From Pseudoxanthomonas dokdonensis (GTDB lineage: Bacteria > Pseudomonadota > Gammaproteobacteria > Xanthomonadales > Xanthomonadaceae): a stretch of DNA of 64,000 nucleotides. Below the pieces are notes generated by a model. The model was given only the letters and a program-made list of their open reading frames with translations. It was not told where the DNA came from and ran no database searches. The stretch spans positions 62,001 through 126,000 of the forward strand of contig NZ_LDJL01000001.1 in the NCBI RefSeq assembly GCF_001431405.1, in the 5' to 3' direction. The translations under genes and the position numbers were made by a program. Below are positions 54,401 through 61,434 of this stretch, piece after piece; the stretch's first letter is position 1; each line of letters begins with the position of its first letter.

Positions 54401-57400
54401 GGTGACCAGGAAGGTATAGGGAATGGTGTCACCGGCATCGGTGATGGTCGCATCCAGGCCGAGGTTGACCGAGGGTGTGCCGGCGGTCTTGTCGATGGTC
54501 AATGACTGCGACTGCGGCGCGACCGTCACATCGACGCTGTCGCTGGTGTTGCCGCCGGTCCAGGTCGCCTGCGCGGTGTTCTCGATCAAGCCATCGCCAC
54601 CGCCACGCGTGTCGAAGTCCTCCTGGGTCGCGGTGTAGGTACCCGTACATTCGAAATCATCGCCCGGCGCCAATGCCGCAATCGGCATGGCCGGGGTACA
54701 GGTCAGCGTCGCCAGCAGGCTGTCGGTGACGTTGACATTCTGCAGTGTGACGTTGCCATTGTTGACGCCGGTGATGGTGTAGTTGATCGGATCACCGGGG
54801 TTGTCGACCTGGCTGACGTCGGCGACCTTGTCGAAGCCCAGCACCGGGTTCTGGTTGATCGGAATCTGCAGGATATCGGTGGCGTTGAGGGTCACGCTGC
54901 CGTTGGTGTCGGTTGCCTGGCCGGTGGCGCTGGCGGTGTTGTCCAGCGTGCCGCCGGCGTCGACCTGCGCCTGGGTGACCACCCGCGAGGTGCCGGTGCA
55001 GATCTGGTCGGCGCCGGAACCGGCACCGCCAAAGCTCACGCTGGCCTGCGGTTGCAGCGTCGCCACGGTCGGGCAGGACAGGCCCAGGGTCGGATCCGAC
55101 AGGCTCAGGTCGGTGATGCTGACGTTGCCGTTATTGGTGACCGTAAAGGTGTAATTGATCGTCCCCGGCGCGGTCACCTGGGTGACATCAGCGGTCTTTT
55201 CCAACGCCATCGCCGGCAGCCGCACCGGCAGGTTGACCTCGTTCTCGTCACTGACCGGCGCGATGGTGCCGTCACCCGGCACTTCGGCGGTGACCGTGGC
55301 CACGTTGTCGATCTGGCCGTCGCCCGGCTGCGCGTCGCTGCTGCCGGTGTCGATATCGTTCTGGGTGACGGTATAGGTATTGCCCGCGGTGCAGGTAAAG
55401 GTCGCGGTCGCGCCGGGGGCCAGCGAGGCAATCGGCGTGCATACCAAAGCTGGCAGCAACGGGTCGCTGACCTGCAAGTCATTCAGGGTGACGTTGCCCA
55501 GATTCTGGATCTGGAACGAGTAGACGATGGTGTCGCCAGCGGCATTGACCGAGCCGACGTTGGAGGTCTTGGTCAATACCATCTGCGGCGCGCGCGCCGG
55601 CAGATCGACTGACCAGCTGTCGCTGTCGGTTACGGTCACCAGGGTACCGTTGTCGTCGTACTCGGCAGTGCCGGTCACGGTATTGACCAGCTCGGTGCTT
55701 TCGTCGGTCGGATTGCCCTGGTTATCGATATCACCCTGCTGTACGGCGTAGGTATTGCCGGTACAGCTGAACGTGGCTGAAGCCCCCGGCGCCAGGCTTG
55801 CGATCGGCTCGCAGGACAGGCCCGCGCCCAGCAGCGTGTCGTTGGTGATCTGCAGGTTGCTCAGGGTCCGGCTGGAGGGGTTGTTGATGGTGAAGGTGTA
55901 GGTGACGACTTCACCGACGCCGGTGACGAAGGTCTTGTCGGCTGTTTTCACCAGTTCCGCCGAGCCAGGGCCCGGGTTCACGTCCACCGCTGCCGAATCA
56001 TCATCGTCGATGGTGTCGCCGTCGTAGTCACCGGCGGCGGTGGCGGTATTGACGATGTCGGTACCGGCATTGATCTGCGCCTGGCTGACGGTCAGCTGCG
56101 CGGTACAGGTGACGGTATCGCCAGGCGGCATGTCGACCGGCAACGTGTCGGCGCCACAGGTGATCGACCCCAGACCCGGCAGCGGATCGGTCAGATTGAC
56201 GCCGGTGAGGGTGACGTTGCCTGGATTGGTGATGACGAAGGTGTAGGTGACCACCTCGCCGGCCGTGGTCACCGTGCCGGGTGACACCGACTTGTCCAGA
56301 TTGATCAGCGGCTGCGCCACATCGATCGGCTGGCTGCCGGTGGCGTCCTCGGATGCACTGCCGCCATTGCTGCCGGTGGCGTCCATGGTAGCGGTGTTGT
56401 CGATGTCGATGTCGCCGCCACCCTGGTTGTCGATGTCTTCCTGGGTGATGACGTAACCGGTGCCGGTGCAGACCACGTCGGCCGGTGGCGCGACGGGACC
56501 GAACGCCACGGTCGCCCCCGGCGGGATCGGCGCGGTGCTTGCACAGCTGAGCCCCGGCAATAACGGGTCGGTGATGGTGACGGTGTCGATGGAGCTGTTG
56601 CCGGTATTGGTCACCGTGAAGCTGTAGTTGATCGTCTCGCCGACGCTGCCGGTGCCATTGCCATTGCTGTCGCTCAGCGTCGGCGTCTTGGTGAAGCTCG
56701 CCGAAAACGTCTGGCTGGGCAAGTTGACGTCGGTCGAGTCGGTATCGGTGACCGGGGTGCCGTCGTCGGTGGTGCCGTCGGCGGTCGCGTCGTTGTGGAT
56801 CACACCGTCGTCGGTGCCGTCACCACTGCCGTTACGGTCGATGTCAGCCTGGGTCACCGTGTAGGTGCCGGAGCAGCTGATGCTGGCCCCCACCGCCAGC
56901 GTGGCCACCGGCACGGCCGGGGTACAGGTGAAGTTGCCGGCCAGCAACGGGTCGTTGACGGTCACGTTGTTGAGCGGCACGTTACCGGTGTTCTGCGCGG
57001 TCACGGTGTAGGGAATCTGCTCGCCCGCCGTGGTCACGCTGGTGGTGGTGGTGCTCTTGTCCAGGGTCAGTTCCGGACGGATGACAAAGGTATTGCTGTA
57101 GGTACAGGTGATGATGTTGCCGATGTCCGCCGCACTTATCACCAGACCATTGCTGGGGTCGGTGTCGCTGCCATCGCAGGTCAGCGTGGTATCGAAGTCG
57201 CCAGCCGAACCGCTGCTGAAGCTCTCTCCACCCAGGCTGCCGGATTCTTCAATGAACACTTCCACCGGGCCTACCGACGTGGTGGTCGGGAAGGTGGAGG
57301 AGAACGCAGGCGCGTTGTTGATGAACCCGGTCGTAGCCGGGATGTCGACGCTGGCACCGGGGCTGGGACCACCCCAGACCTTCTGCACGACCAGCTGCGC

Positions 57401-60010
57401 GCTCTTGCGATCGTTGGTCCAGGTGCAGGTGATGGGGCCGTCATCCGGCCCGACCGTCAGGGTGCCTCCGACCCCGCCGCCACCAACGACAAAGCCACTG
57501 GTATTGGTACAGCTGATGTCGACATCGTAGTTGTTGGAGGTGCCGTTGTTGAACGACTCCAGCATGCTGATCTGGTCACCGATGAAGACGGTCTGCGCCG
57601 GTCCGGTGACGGTTTGGGTGGCACTACCGTCGGCAATCGACGTCAGCGATGTCAGCCCGCCAGCCGGTCGATCCGCTGCGATGGCGATGGAATCGCCGGG
57701 AATCGCATTCAACCAGGTCTTCTGTATTGTCAGCGTGGTCGTGTCGCGGCTGTTGGTGTAGGTACAGACGATGTTGCTGCCGACGTCGGCCGGCTCGATG
57801 GTCAGCACATTGCTGGCTTTGCCATCGGTGCCGGCCAGGGCGCCGCCGCTGCAGGTCAGGCCGACCGTATAGTTGGCCAGCGCGCCGCCGGACATGGTTT
57901 CAGCCGGCAGCGTGGCCTGCTCGCCGGCAAACACGGTGACCGCCGGGCCGCTGTTGTCGCCGACCGGAGCGGTGGTGGTGAATGCAGGCGTGTTGTTGAC
58001 CAGGCCGGTGGTGGCGCCGATCTGCGCCTGGTCACCGGTGGCGCTGCTGCCGTCCCATGCCTTGGCCAGCTGCAGGGTTGCCGACTGGCGGGTATTGGTG
58101 AAGGTACAGACGATGTTGCTGTCACCCGGGGCCACGGTCAGGGTATCGCCGGACAGGCCGCTGGTGCCGGAACACGCCAGCGCGCTGGAATAGTTGGCCT
58201 CGTTGCCGGGCGTGGCAAACGCTTCAGCCAGCGAGATTGTTTCACCGGCGTAGACGACAGTCGGCGCTGCCGACGCATCGGTTTCGTTGGCGCTGTCGGC
58301 GGTTGAATCCAGGTTGATCACACCACTGGTGCTGCCGCTGGCACTGATCGCAACGGTTTCACCCACGGCGGCATTGACCCAGGTCTTCTGCAGGGTCAGG
58401 TTGGCCGAAATGCGCTGATTGGTATACGTACAGACAATGTCGGTATCGGCCGGATTGATGGTCAGCGTATTGCCGCTGAGCGGCGTGGTATTGCCGGTAC
58501 AGGCCAGGGTCGAGGTGTAGTCGGCCTGGTTGGCCAGGGTTTCCACGATCTGGCCCGATTCGCCGGCAAACACCACGACCGGGGTGCCGGTGGTGGCGTT
58601 GTCGCCGCTGGCATCGGCAGTCGATACGCCGCTGCTGGCATTGTTGCCGAAACCGGTGCTGGTGACGGTGGTGCTGTCACCCGGCAGCGCGTCCACCCAT
58701 TGCTTGATCAGGGTCAGGTTGGCCTGGCTGCGGACGTTGAGGAAGGTACAGCTGACGCCACTGTCGCTGGGCATCGTAAAGCTGCCGGACGGACCGGTGC
58801 CGCTCACGGTGACCGCCACCCCATCCAGATCGCGCGTACAGCTCAGCGTGGTGTCGTAGTTGGCCGCCGCGCCGGTGCCGAAGGCTTCCGTTACGGTGAC
58901 CGTGCTGCCGCCGACCGCGTTGGCGGTGGCCACGGTGGTGGTCGCCGGCGCGGTGGACGTACCCGCCGTGATGTCGATAACCTCCGCCGCGTCACCGGCG
59001 ATCGCCAGCGATACCGTGTCACCGGCGGCGGCATCGGTCCAGGTCTTGTCCAGCGATACCGCGCGCGCCACCGGATTGCTGGTGCTGCACGAAACCGGGC
59101 AGGCATCGCCACCGGTGACATTGTTGCCCACCGAGGCGCCTGCGTTGGCATTAACGGTCGCGTCATAGCTGATGACGTAATCACCCACCGCGGTACCGGT
59201 CGGCACGGTACAGGTAACCACCTGGCCAGCCTGGCTGCATTCGGCCGGCAGGGTGCCGACGGTCAAGCCGGCGTCGATGGTATCGGTCAATACAATCGGT
59301 TCGGTGGTCGCGGTATTGGCGATGGTCGCCGTCAGCGTATAGGTAATGGCGTCGCCGATCGCCACGGCGGTGCCGCTGGCCGGGCTGGCGCTCTTTGCGA
59401 TGCTGCTGGTCGAGGCCACCACGTCGACATCGGTGGCGGTGTTGTCGGCGGTGTTGTTGTCGGCGGTGGCCGCGCTCACCGTGACCGTATTGGTCAGGTC
59501 ACCGGTCGCGCCGGCGGCAATGGATGCGGTCACCACGTAGGTCAGCACGCCGCCACTGGGCAGCGTCGGTACGGTCTGGTTGATACTGCCAGTGCCACTG
59601 GCCGCCGGACAGGTCGCACCGCCCGATGCGGTACAGGTCCAGCCAGTGAAGGTCGCCGCCACCGGGGTGGTCGGCTCGGGATCGGCGATGACCACGTCGG
59701 TGGCTGCCGCCGGGCCATTGTTGGTGACCACAATCGTGTAACTGGTGGTCGAACCGGGCACATAGGAATCGGCGCCGTCATCCTTGCTGACCGCCAGATC
59801 CGCCAGCGGCTCGACCTGGACAGTCGCGGTCGAGCTGTTGTTGCTGGTATCGGCATCGACGATGCCCGCCGGCAACGCGACCACGGCGGTGTTGTCGACC
59901 TGTTCCTGCGCCCACGCCATGGGCAGGACCACCGAAGTGGCCATCAATAGAACCGCCAGACGTGAAATCCTACGGGATACCGACGTCAGTTTATGCAGGT
60001 TCAACATCAT
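48479..60010 (-). CDS. Giant DUF11/DUF7507-type repeat protein with tandem C-terminal OmpA-like domains
   Basis: Exported 3843-residue protein. Order: signal peptide (LAVLLMATSVVLPMAWAQ); DUF11 domains (about 45-320); six SpaA/prealbumin-like repeats of about 100 residues (320-1000; each starts LxxxKxW and ends VCTYTN-like); some 17 DUF7507-type repeats (about 1000 to 3200) ending in variants of YTVTQADIDAG, each with a conserved cysteine pair; a long DUF11-like domain (LLRVTKTAGVREVNIGDLV); a beta region (SLISGTTYNDRDGDGWQDS); a degenerate OmpA-like domain (about 3646-3725); and a canonical one (about 3745-3815, with IGHADRRASREYNAALGMRRAKAV). It is acidic and Thr/Asp/Gly-rich. Probably a peptidoglycan-anchored surface stalk. 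AAGGG precedes two adjacent ATGs (60010 or 60007). Coupled to the barrel gene downstream. Confidence 0.9.
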   Translation of the reverse strand: MMLNLHKLTSVSRRISRLAVLLMATSVVLPMAWAQEQVDNTAVVALPAGIVDADTSNNSSTATVQVEPLADLAVSKDDGADSYVPGSTTSYTIVVTNNGPAAATDVVIADPEPTTPVAATFTGWTCTASGGATCPAASGTGSINQTVPTLPSGGVLTYVVTASIAAGATGDLTNTVTVSAATADNNTADNTATDVDVVASTSSIAKSASPASGTAVAIGDAITYTLTATIANTATTEPIVLTDTIDAGLTVGTLPAECSQAGQVVTCTVPTGTAVGDYVISYDATVNANAGASVGNNVTGGDACPVSCSTSNPVARAVSLDKTWTDAAAGDTVSLAIAGDAAEVIDITAGTSTAPATTTVATANAVGGSTVTVTEAFGTGAAANYDTTLSCTRDLDGVAVTVSGTGPSGSFTMPSDSGVSCTFLNVRSQANLTLIKQWVDALPGDSTTVTSTGFGNNASSGVSTADASGDNATTGTPVVVFAGESGQIVETLANQADYTSTLACTGNTTPLSGNTLTINPADTDIVCTYTNQRISANLTLQKTWVNAAVGETVAISASGSTSGVINLDSTADSANETDASAAPTVVYAGETISLAEAFATPGNEANYSSALACSGTSGLSGDTLTVAPGDSNIVCTFTNTRQSATLQLAKAWDGSSATGDQAQIGATTGLVNNTPAFTTTAPVGDNSGPAVTVFAGEQATLPAETMSGGALANYTVGLTCSGGALAGTDGKASNVLTIEPADVGSNIVCTYTNSRDTTTLTIQKTWLNAIPGDSIAIAADRPAGGLTSLTSIADGSATQTVTGPAQTVFIGDQISMLESFNNGTSNNYDVDISCTNTSGFVVGGGGVGGTLTVGPDDGPITCTWTNDRKSAQLVVQKVWGGPSPGASVDIPATTGFINNAPAFSSTFPTTTSVGPVEVFIEESGSLGGESFSSGSAGDFDTTLTCDGSDTDPSNGLVISAADIGNIITCTYSNTFVIRPELTLDKSTTTTSVTTAGEQIPYTVTAQNTGNVPLNNVTVNDPLLAGNFTCTPAVPVATLAVGASISCSGTYTVTQADIDRNGSGDGTDDGVIHNDATADGTTDDGTPVTDTDSTDVNLPSQTFSASFTKTPTLSDSNGNGTGSVGETINYSFTVTNTGNSSIDTVTITDPLLPGLSCASTAPIPPGATVAFGPVAPPADVVCTGTGYVITQEDIDNQGGGDIDIDNTATMDATGSNGGSASEDATGSQPIDVAQPLINLDKSVSPGTVTTAGEVVTYTFVITNPGNVTLTGVNLTDPLPGLGSITCGADTLPVDMPPGDTVTCTAQLTVSQAQINAGTDIVNTATAAGDYDGDTIDDDDSAAVDVNPGPGSAELVKTADKTFVTGVGEVVTYTFTINNPSSRTLSNLQITNDTLLGAGLSCEPIASLAPGASATFSCTGNTYAVQQGDIDNQGNPTDESTELVNTVTGTAEYDDNGTLVTVTDSDSWSVDLPARAPQMVLTKTSNVGSVNAAGDTIVYSFQIQNLGNVTLNDLQVSDPLLPALVCTPIASLAPGATATFTCTAGNTYTVTQNDIDTGSSDAQPGDGQIDNVATVTAEVPGDGTIAPVSDENEVNLPVRLPAMALEKTADVTQVTAPGTINYTFTVTNNGNVSITDLSLSDPTLGLSCPTVATLQPQASVSFGGAGSGADQICTGTSRVVTQAQVDAGGTLDNTASATGQATDTNGSVTLNATDILQIPINQNPVLGFDKVADVSQVDNPGDPINYTITGVNNGNVTLQNVNVTDSLLATLTCTPAMPIAALAPGDDFECTGTYTATQEDFDTRGGGDGLIENTAQATWTGGNTSDSVDVTVAPQSQSLTIDKTAGTPSVNLGLDATITDAGDTIPYTFLVTNTGNVTLTAIGITDPILDAPATCDKADIPATSPPDSQTTCTGVHTITAAEMNAGTVTNSATAQGTPPGSSRISSDPDTAVVTLDRQPSLQLTKTADPPTTAQGALPSVTDAGDTITYSFSVQNTGNVTLRTITVAETLPLSSGLTCTPNTLEPGQTANCGSASYTLTQADIDNGVVTNNATAQGLDPTDATVTDDDSVETDIAPVSTLILDKTVSPATVTAAGQQVTYSFAVTNGGNVTVSALTINEVSFSGTGGALAITCPATTLAPQASTTCTATYTVTQADIDAGSVTNSANASGQEPDGDGVTSADDDAVVTVTQTSGLTLDKQTTSTSYAAVGDTLDYQYVVTNSGNITITVPITVSDDRIAAVSCPALPAGGLAPNASITCTGSYTVTQADIDAGSVVNIATATDGTTTSNQDTETVTGDQTPGQTLAKAVTGNADEDGSGTVSLDDTLTYTVTMTNTGNTTLDPVTVGDVLLTPNTITCNNVAPGGSCVLTGTYVVQQADVDAGQILNTGTSTSPICAAGDTTEGQCRAPNVTPVPQARALTLDKQTTSTSYAAVGDTLDYQYVVTNSGNVTVTSPITVSDDRIATVSCPALPAGGLAPNASITCTASYTVTQADLDAGSVTNIATASDGTTTSNDDSETIDGTQAPDQTLVKALASNADQDGSGTVSVGDTLTYTVTVTNTGNITLDPVVVSDDRITPATTTCNDLALGASCVLTGTYTVTQDDVNAGQILNTGTSTSPACPPGDSTDGKCSTPNVVPVPQTASLTLDKTATVADTNGDGITGDAGDTITYAFSMQNTGNVVLSPVTVADPLLPSLVCRVQTLAPGQTASCVAVAHTYVITNDDELAGNVTNTATATGDAPGTITDPTADDSEVTPTALTPSSISVAKRSDPASGEQVAPGDTLTFTVTTTIEDAALHEELTLTDTLGDGLTLGTVTAGSYTCNATNPLVCTLPVGTVPGSYDLVYTATVDADATGSVGNSVVPSKDPGTDPDPVCTVCDTDHPVIDSTSVVNKISDPASGNVVYAGETVNFTITTVVSGSITTQDITLTDTLTPGLTFGSVTSAGDYDCTGSLVCVLPAGTLPGSYPLTYTATVDADASGSVGNSVTARNPPGGDPEPVCETCATDHPISKPSVETVKDMTANDDADGNGEVSTGDTLTFTITTTNTGNIPLANVTISDTMITPDTKVCALLAPGEDCVLEGTYTVTQADADAGQVLNTAVVTTETPPDGPPLPPEACPAGSTDERCTPSDIVPVIQRPAIATTKTAVLSVDNATPGKGNVGDVVTYSVDATNTGNVTLHDVTVNDTFQGGSATVLTCAPTSLAPGQTATCDSYDHVITEQEAGSDSGTLVNTVLAQGSSTVASEPVTVNAQAEVAIEVQNEPALLRVTKTAGVREVNIGDLVRYTVTVENVGDIDLVDGYLIDTPALGFTYVDGSLQGDDDDDSVTAVGSSPLRVEHLDIAAGNTATLVYLMRVGAGVRPGVQVNQAQAFDPSFDVPASNVATAEVLLANDPLLDESLISGTTYNDRDGDGWQDSAALTGVKVQGGFAASAYVPGSTTMDAGDGPQPVADASSPLLHGLAVGNISGRQSLADPAQAHQVVIRQRLREPAFSDDFVLTSDQGVSLYMAADGSTRIETRGDAAKGLTAAAPTVERQVAQTADGYVVDYRIRNEGIDERGIPGVRIASVEGLLMETDQYGRYHLVGIDAGDSARGRNFILKVDPVTLPAGAEFTTDNPLVRRITGGVPTRFDFGIRLPEALMDGGTEQVELELGEVLFTPGSAALRQEYLPIVEKVAEQVRGYRGGEVIITATGESEALAFERASAVRTALDGIVEPEIAQALTVSVRTQADDAGTLVAGVAEGGPLLGTLLFETDQATIKPRYNALLDSIAAALEASNGGSIAIIGHADRRASREYNAALGMRRAKAVYEAIAQRLSPELRAKVSVQASDDPAAPVDPVAPQGED
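52086..53435 (-). repeat. 675-bp tandem duplication inside the giant gene
   Basis: Two adjacent 675-nt segments (53435-52761 and 52760-52086) each encode a 225-residue two-domain unit beginning LTLDKQTTSTSYAAVGDTLD and ending TPVPQ- or VPVPQ-like. They align end to end without gaps by eye and are far closer to each other than to other repeats, so this is the most recent expansion of the stalk. A second, older pair of related units lies at about 51000-51730. Confidence 0.75.
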
Positions 60011-60765
60011 CCTTGGACCCTTTCTGGTTTTTTTATCGTGGCGCTGACCTGCCCCGATCTGTACATGACCGCCATCAATTCCGGCAGCAACCCGATATCA
60101 GGTTCTGGCCGACAGCAGCTTGTGGGAGGGTTTTCCGTTCATCCCGGCGTGCGTCCGCGGAGGATTGACGCCATTGCCATTCACGCCTGCCGGATTGGTT
60201 CCGGAAGTGTGAACTACCTGCGTCGAGCGGTTACGTGAAGACCGCGGTGCGAACAACAACAACGGATTGGCCAGATTCCATCCCCCAAAAGAAAACAAAC
60301 TTTCCTGTTGCCAACGTTACGTGTGTCCAACTGCAGCTGACAGCACTCCGGCTGCATTCAGTCCTGATGCGACCTGGTAAGAATTGTGAATTATCTCGCA
60401 GCGCGTCCTTGCTACCTGAACGGAGTTGATATGATTACGTTAAACCGAGCATAACACTTGAATGGTGATTTTCAAGCCGGGCCCACGGCCGTCAGCATCG
60501 ACCGGCAAACAGCGCGGCGTGCCTCGGCGCGGCACCTGATGGCCCTGTCCCGCAGCCTGGCAAACAACGGCATTCGCCAGTCGACACACCACGAACAGAC
60601 AGCGCGCGTCATGTTAATGAAGCGCCGGCCGCAGGGTCGTCACGACCGGACATTTGTGGACGGGCGTGCTAGCTTTGCCCACACCAAACGCCTTTGGCGA
60701 TATCAACGCTATTCATCCATTAGCGGATTAATAATGTGATTAGCGTAACGTCAGAGGAGGCATCA
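60011..60765. promoter_or_regulatory. 755-nt divergent intergenic region (giant gene / sigma factor gene)
   Basis: No gene is supported. It must contain the promoters of the giant-barrel operon (leftward) and the sigma-kinase operon (rightward). It is clearly more AT-rich than its surroundings, notably at 60285-60310, 60375-60470 and 60700-60750. Two direct copies of GTTACGTG occur (60230-60237 and 60316-60323), with related TTACGTT near 60436. I could not identify confident -35/-10 elements; an ECF promoter recognised by the adjacent sigma factor may be hidden here. Confidence 0.5.
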
Positions 60766-61434
60766 ATGGCCAGACAGGATTTTCCGAAGGAGACCATGGG
60801 CGCATCGGACAGCTCGGCGTTTGACGCGACAGGCAATGACGCCGTCCTGGGTACGGTCACCCGCCTGCTGGTCGACGCGGATGCCGGCGACAAGGATGTG
60901 TGGGGAAAGATTTACGGGTTGCTGTACCAGGACCTGCATCGGATTGCCCGCTCCCACGTCCGCCAGCAACGCAAAAGCGCCATCTCGCCAACCTCACTGG
61001 TCAGCGAGACCTGGCTGCGCCTGGCCCGCACTGAAGTCGCCGCTGAAAGCCGCGCGCATCTGGTGTCGCTGATCGCCCGGGCCATGCGCTACGTATTGAT
61101 TGACGAAACCCGACGGTTGTTGCGCAGCAAGCGCGGCGGCGACCTGCAGTTCGTCTCACTGGAAGAACACCACGACCCGGTCAACGATCCGCAGCTGGAG
61201 CAGCTGCTGGCGCTGGACAAGGCGCTGGATGCGCTGGCCGGTGTCGACGAAAGGCTCGCCAAGATGGTCGAGCTGCGTTATTTCGGCGGTCTGGACGTGA
61301 AGGAAATAGCCGACGTGCTCAAGGTCACCGAGCGCACCGTGCGACGCGACTGGCGCAAGGCACGTGCGTTCCTTTATTCGCAACTGGGTAGCGATGACGG
61401 CGGGGCGCTGGAGGACCTGAATGCAGAGCCCTGA
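60766..61434 (+). CDS. ECF sigma factor, TIGR02999/ECF43-like
   Basis: RNA polymerase sigma-70-family factor, 222 residues. Region 2 spans about residues 45-115 (LYQDLHRIARSHVRQQRKSA, SPTSLVSETWLRLAR, AMRYVLIDETRR); region 4 spans about 150-205 (LDALAGVDERLAKMVELRYFGGLDVKEIADVLKVTERTVRRDWRKAR). In region 2.2 the acidic residues that normally contact RNA polymerase are replaced by T76-S77. In ECF43 factors of Xanthomonas (EcfK/PknS) and Vibrio (EcfP/PknT) such a threonine must be phosphorylated by the partner kinase for activity. The start at 60766 has a perfect AGAGGAGG 5 nt upstream. Its 3' end overlaps the kinase gene by 14 nt. No anti-sigma gene is present. Confidence 0.9.
   Translation: MARQDFPKETMGASDSSAFDATGNDAVLGTVTRLLVDADAGDKDVWGKIYGLLYQDLHRIARSHVRQQRKSAISPTSLVSETWLRLARTEVAAESRAHLVSLIARAMRYVLIDETRRLLRSKRGGDLQFVSLEEHHDPVNDPQLEQLLALDKALDALAGVDERLAKMVELRYFGGLDVKEIADVLKVTERTVRRDWRKARAFLYSQLGSDDGGALEDLNAEP

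Noticed and set aside
60098-60298. Short minus-strand frame upstream of the giant gene as a possible leader protein
   Set aside because: Composition looks random, no ribosome-binding site, and it ends with no relation to the giant gene start.
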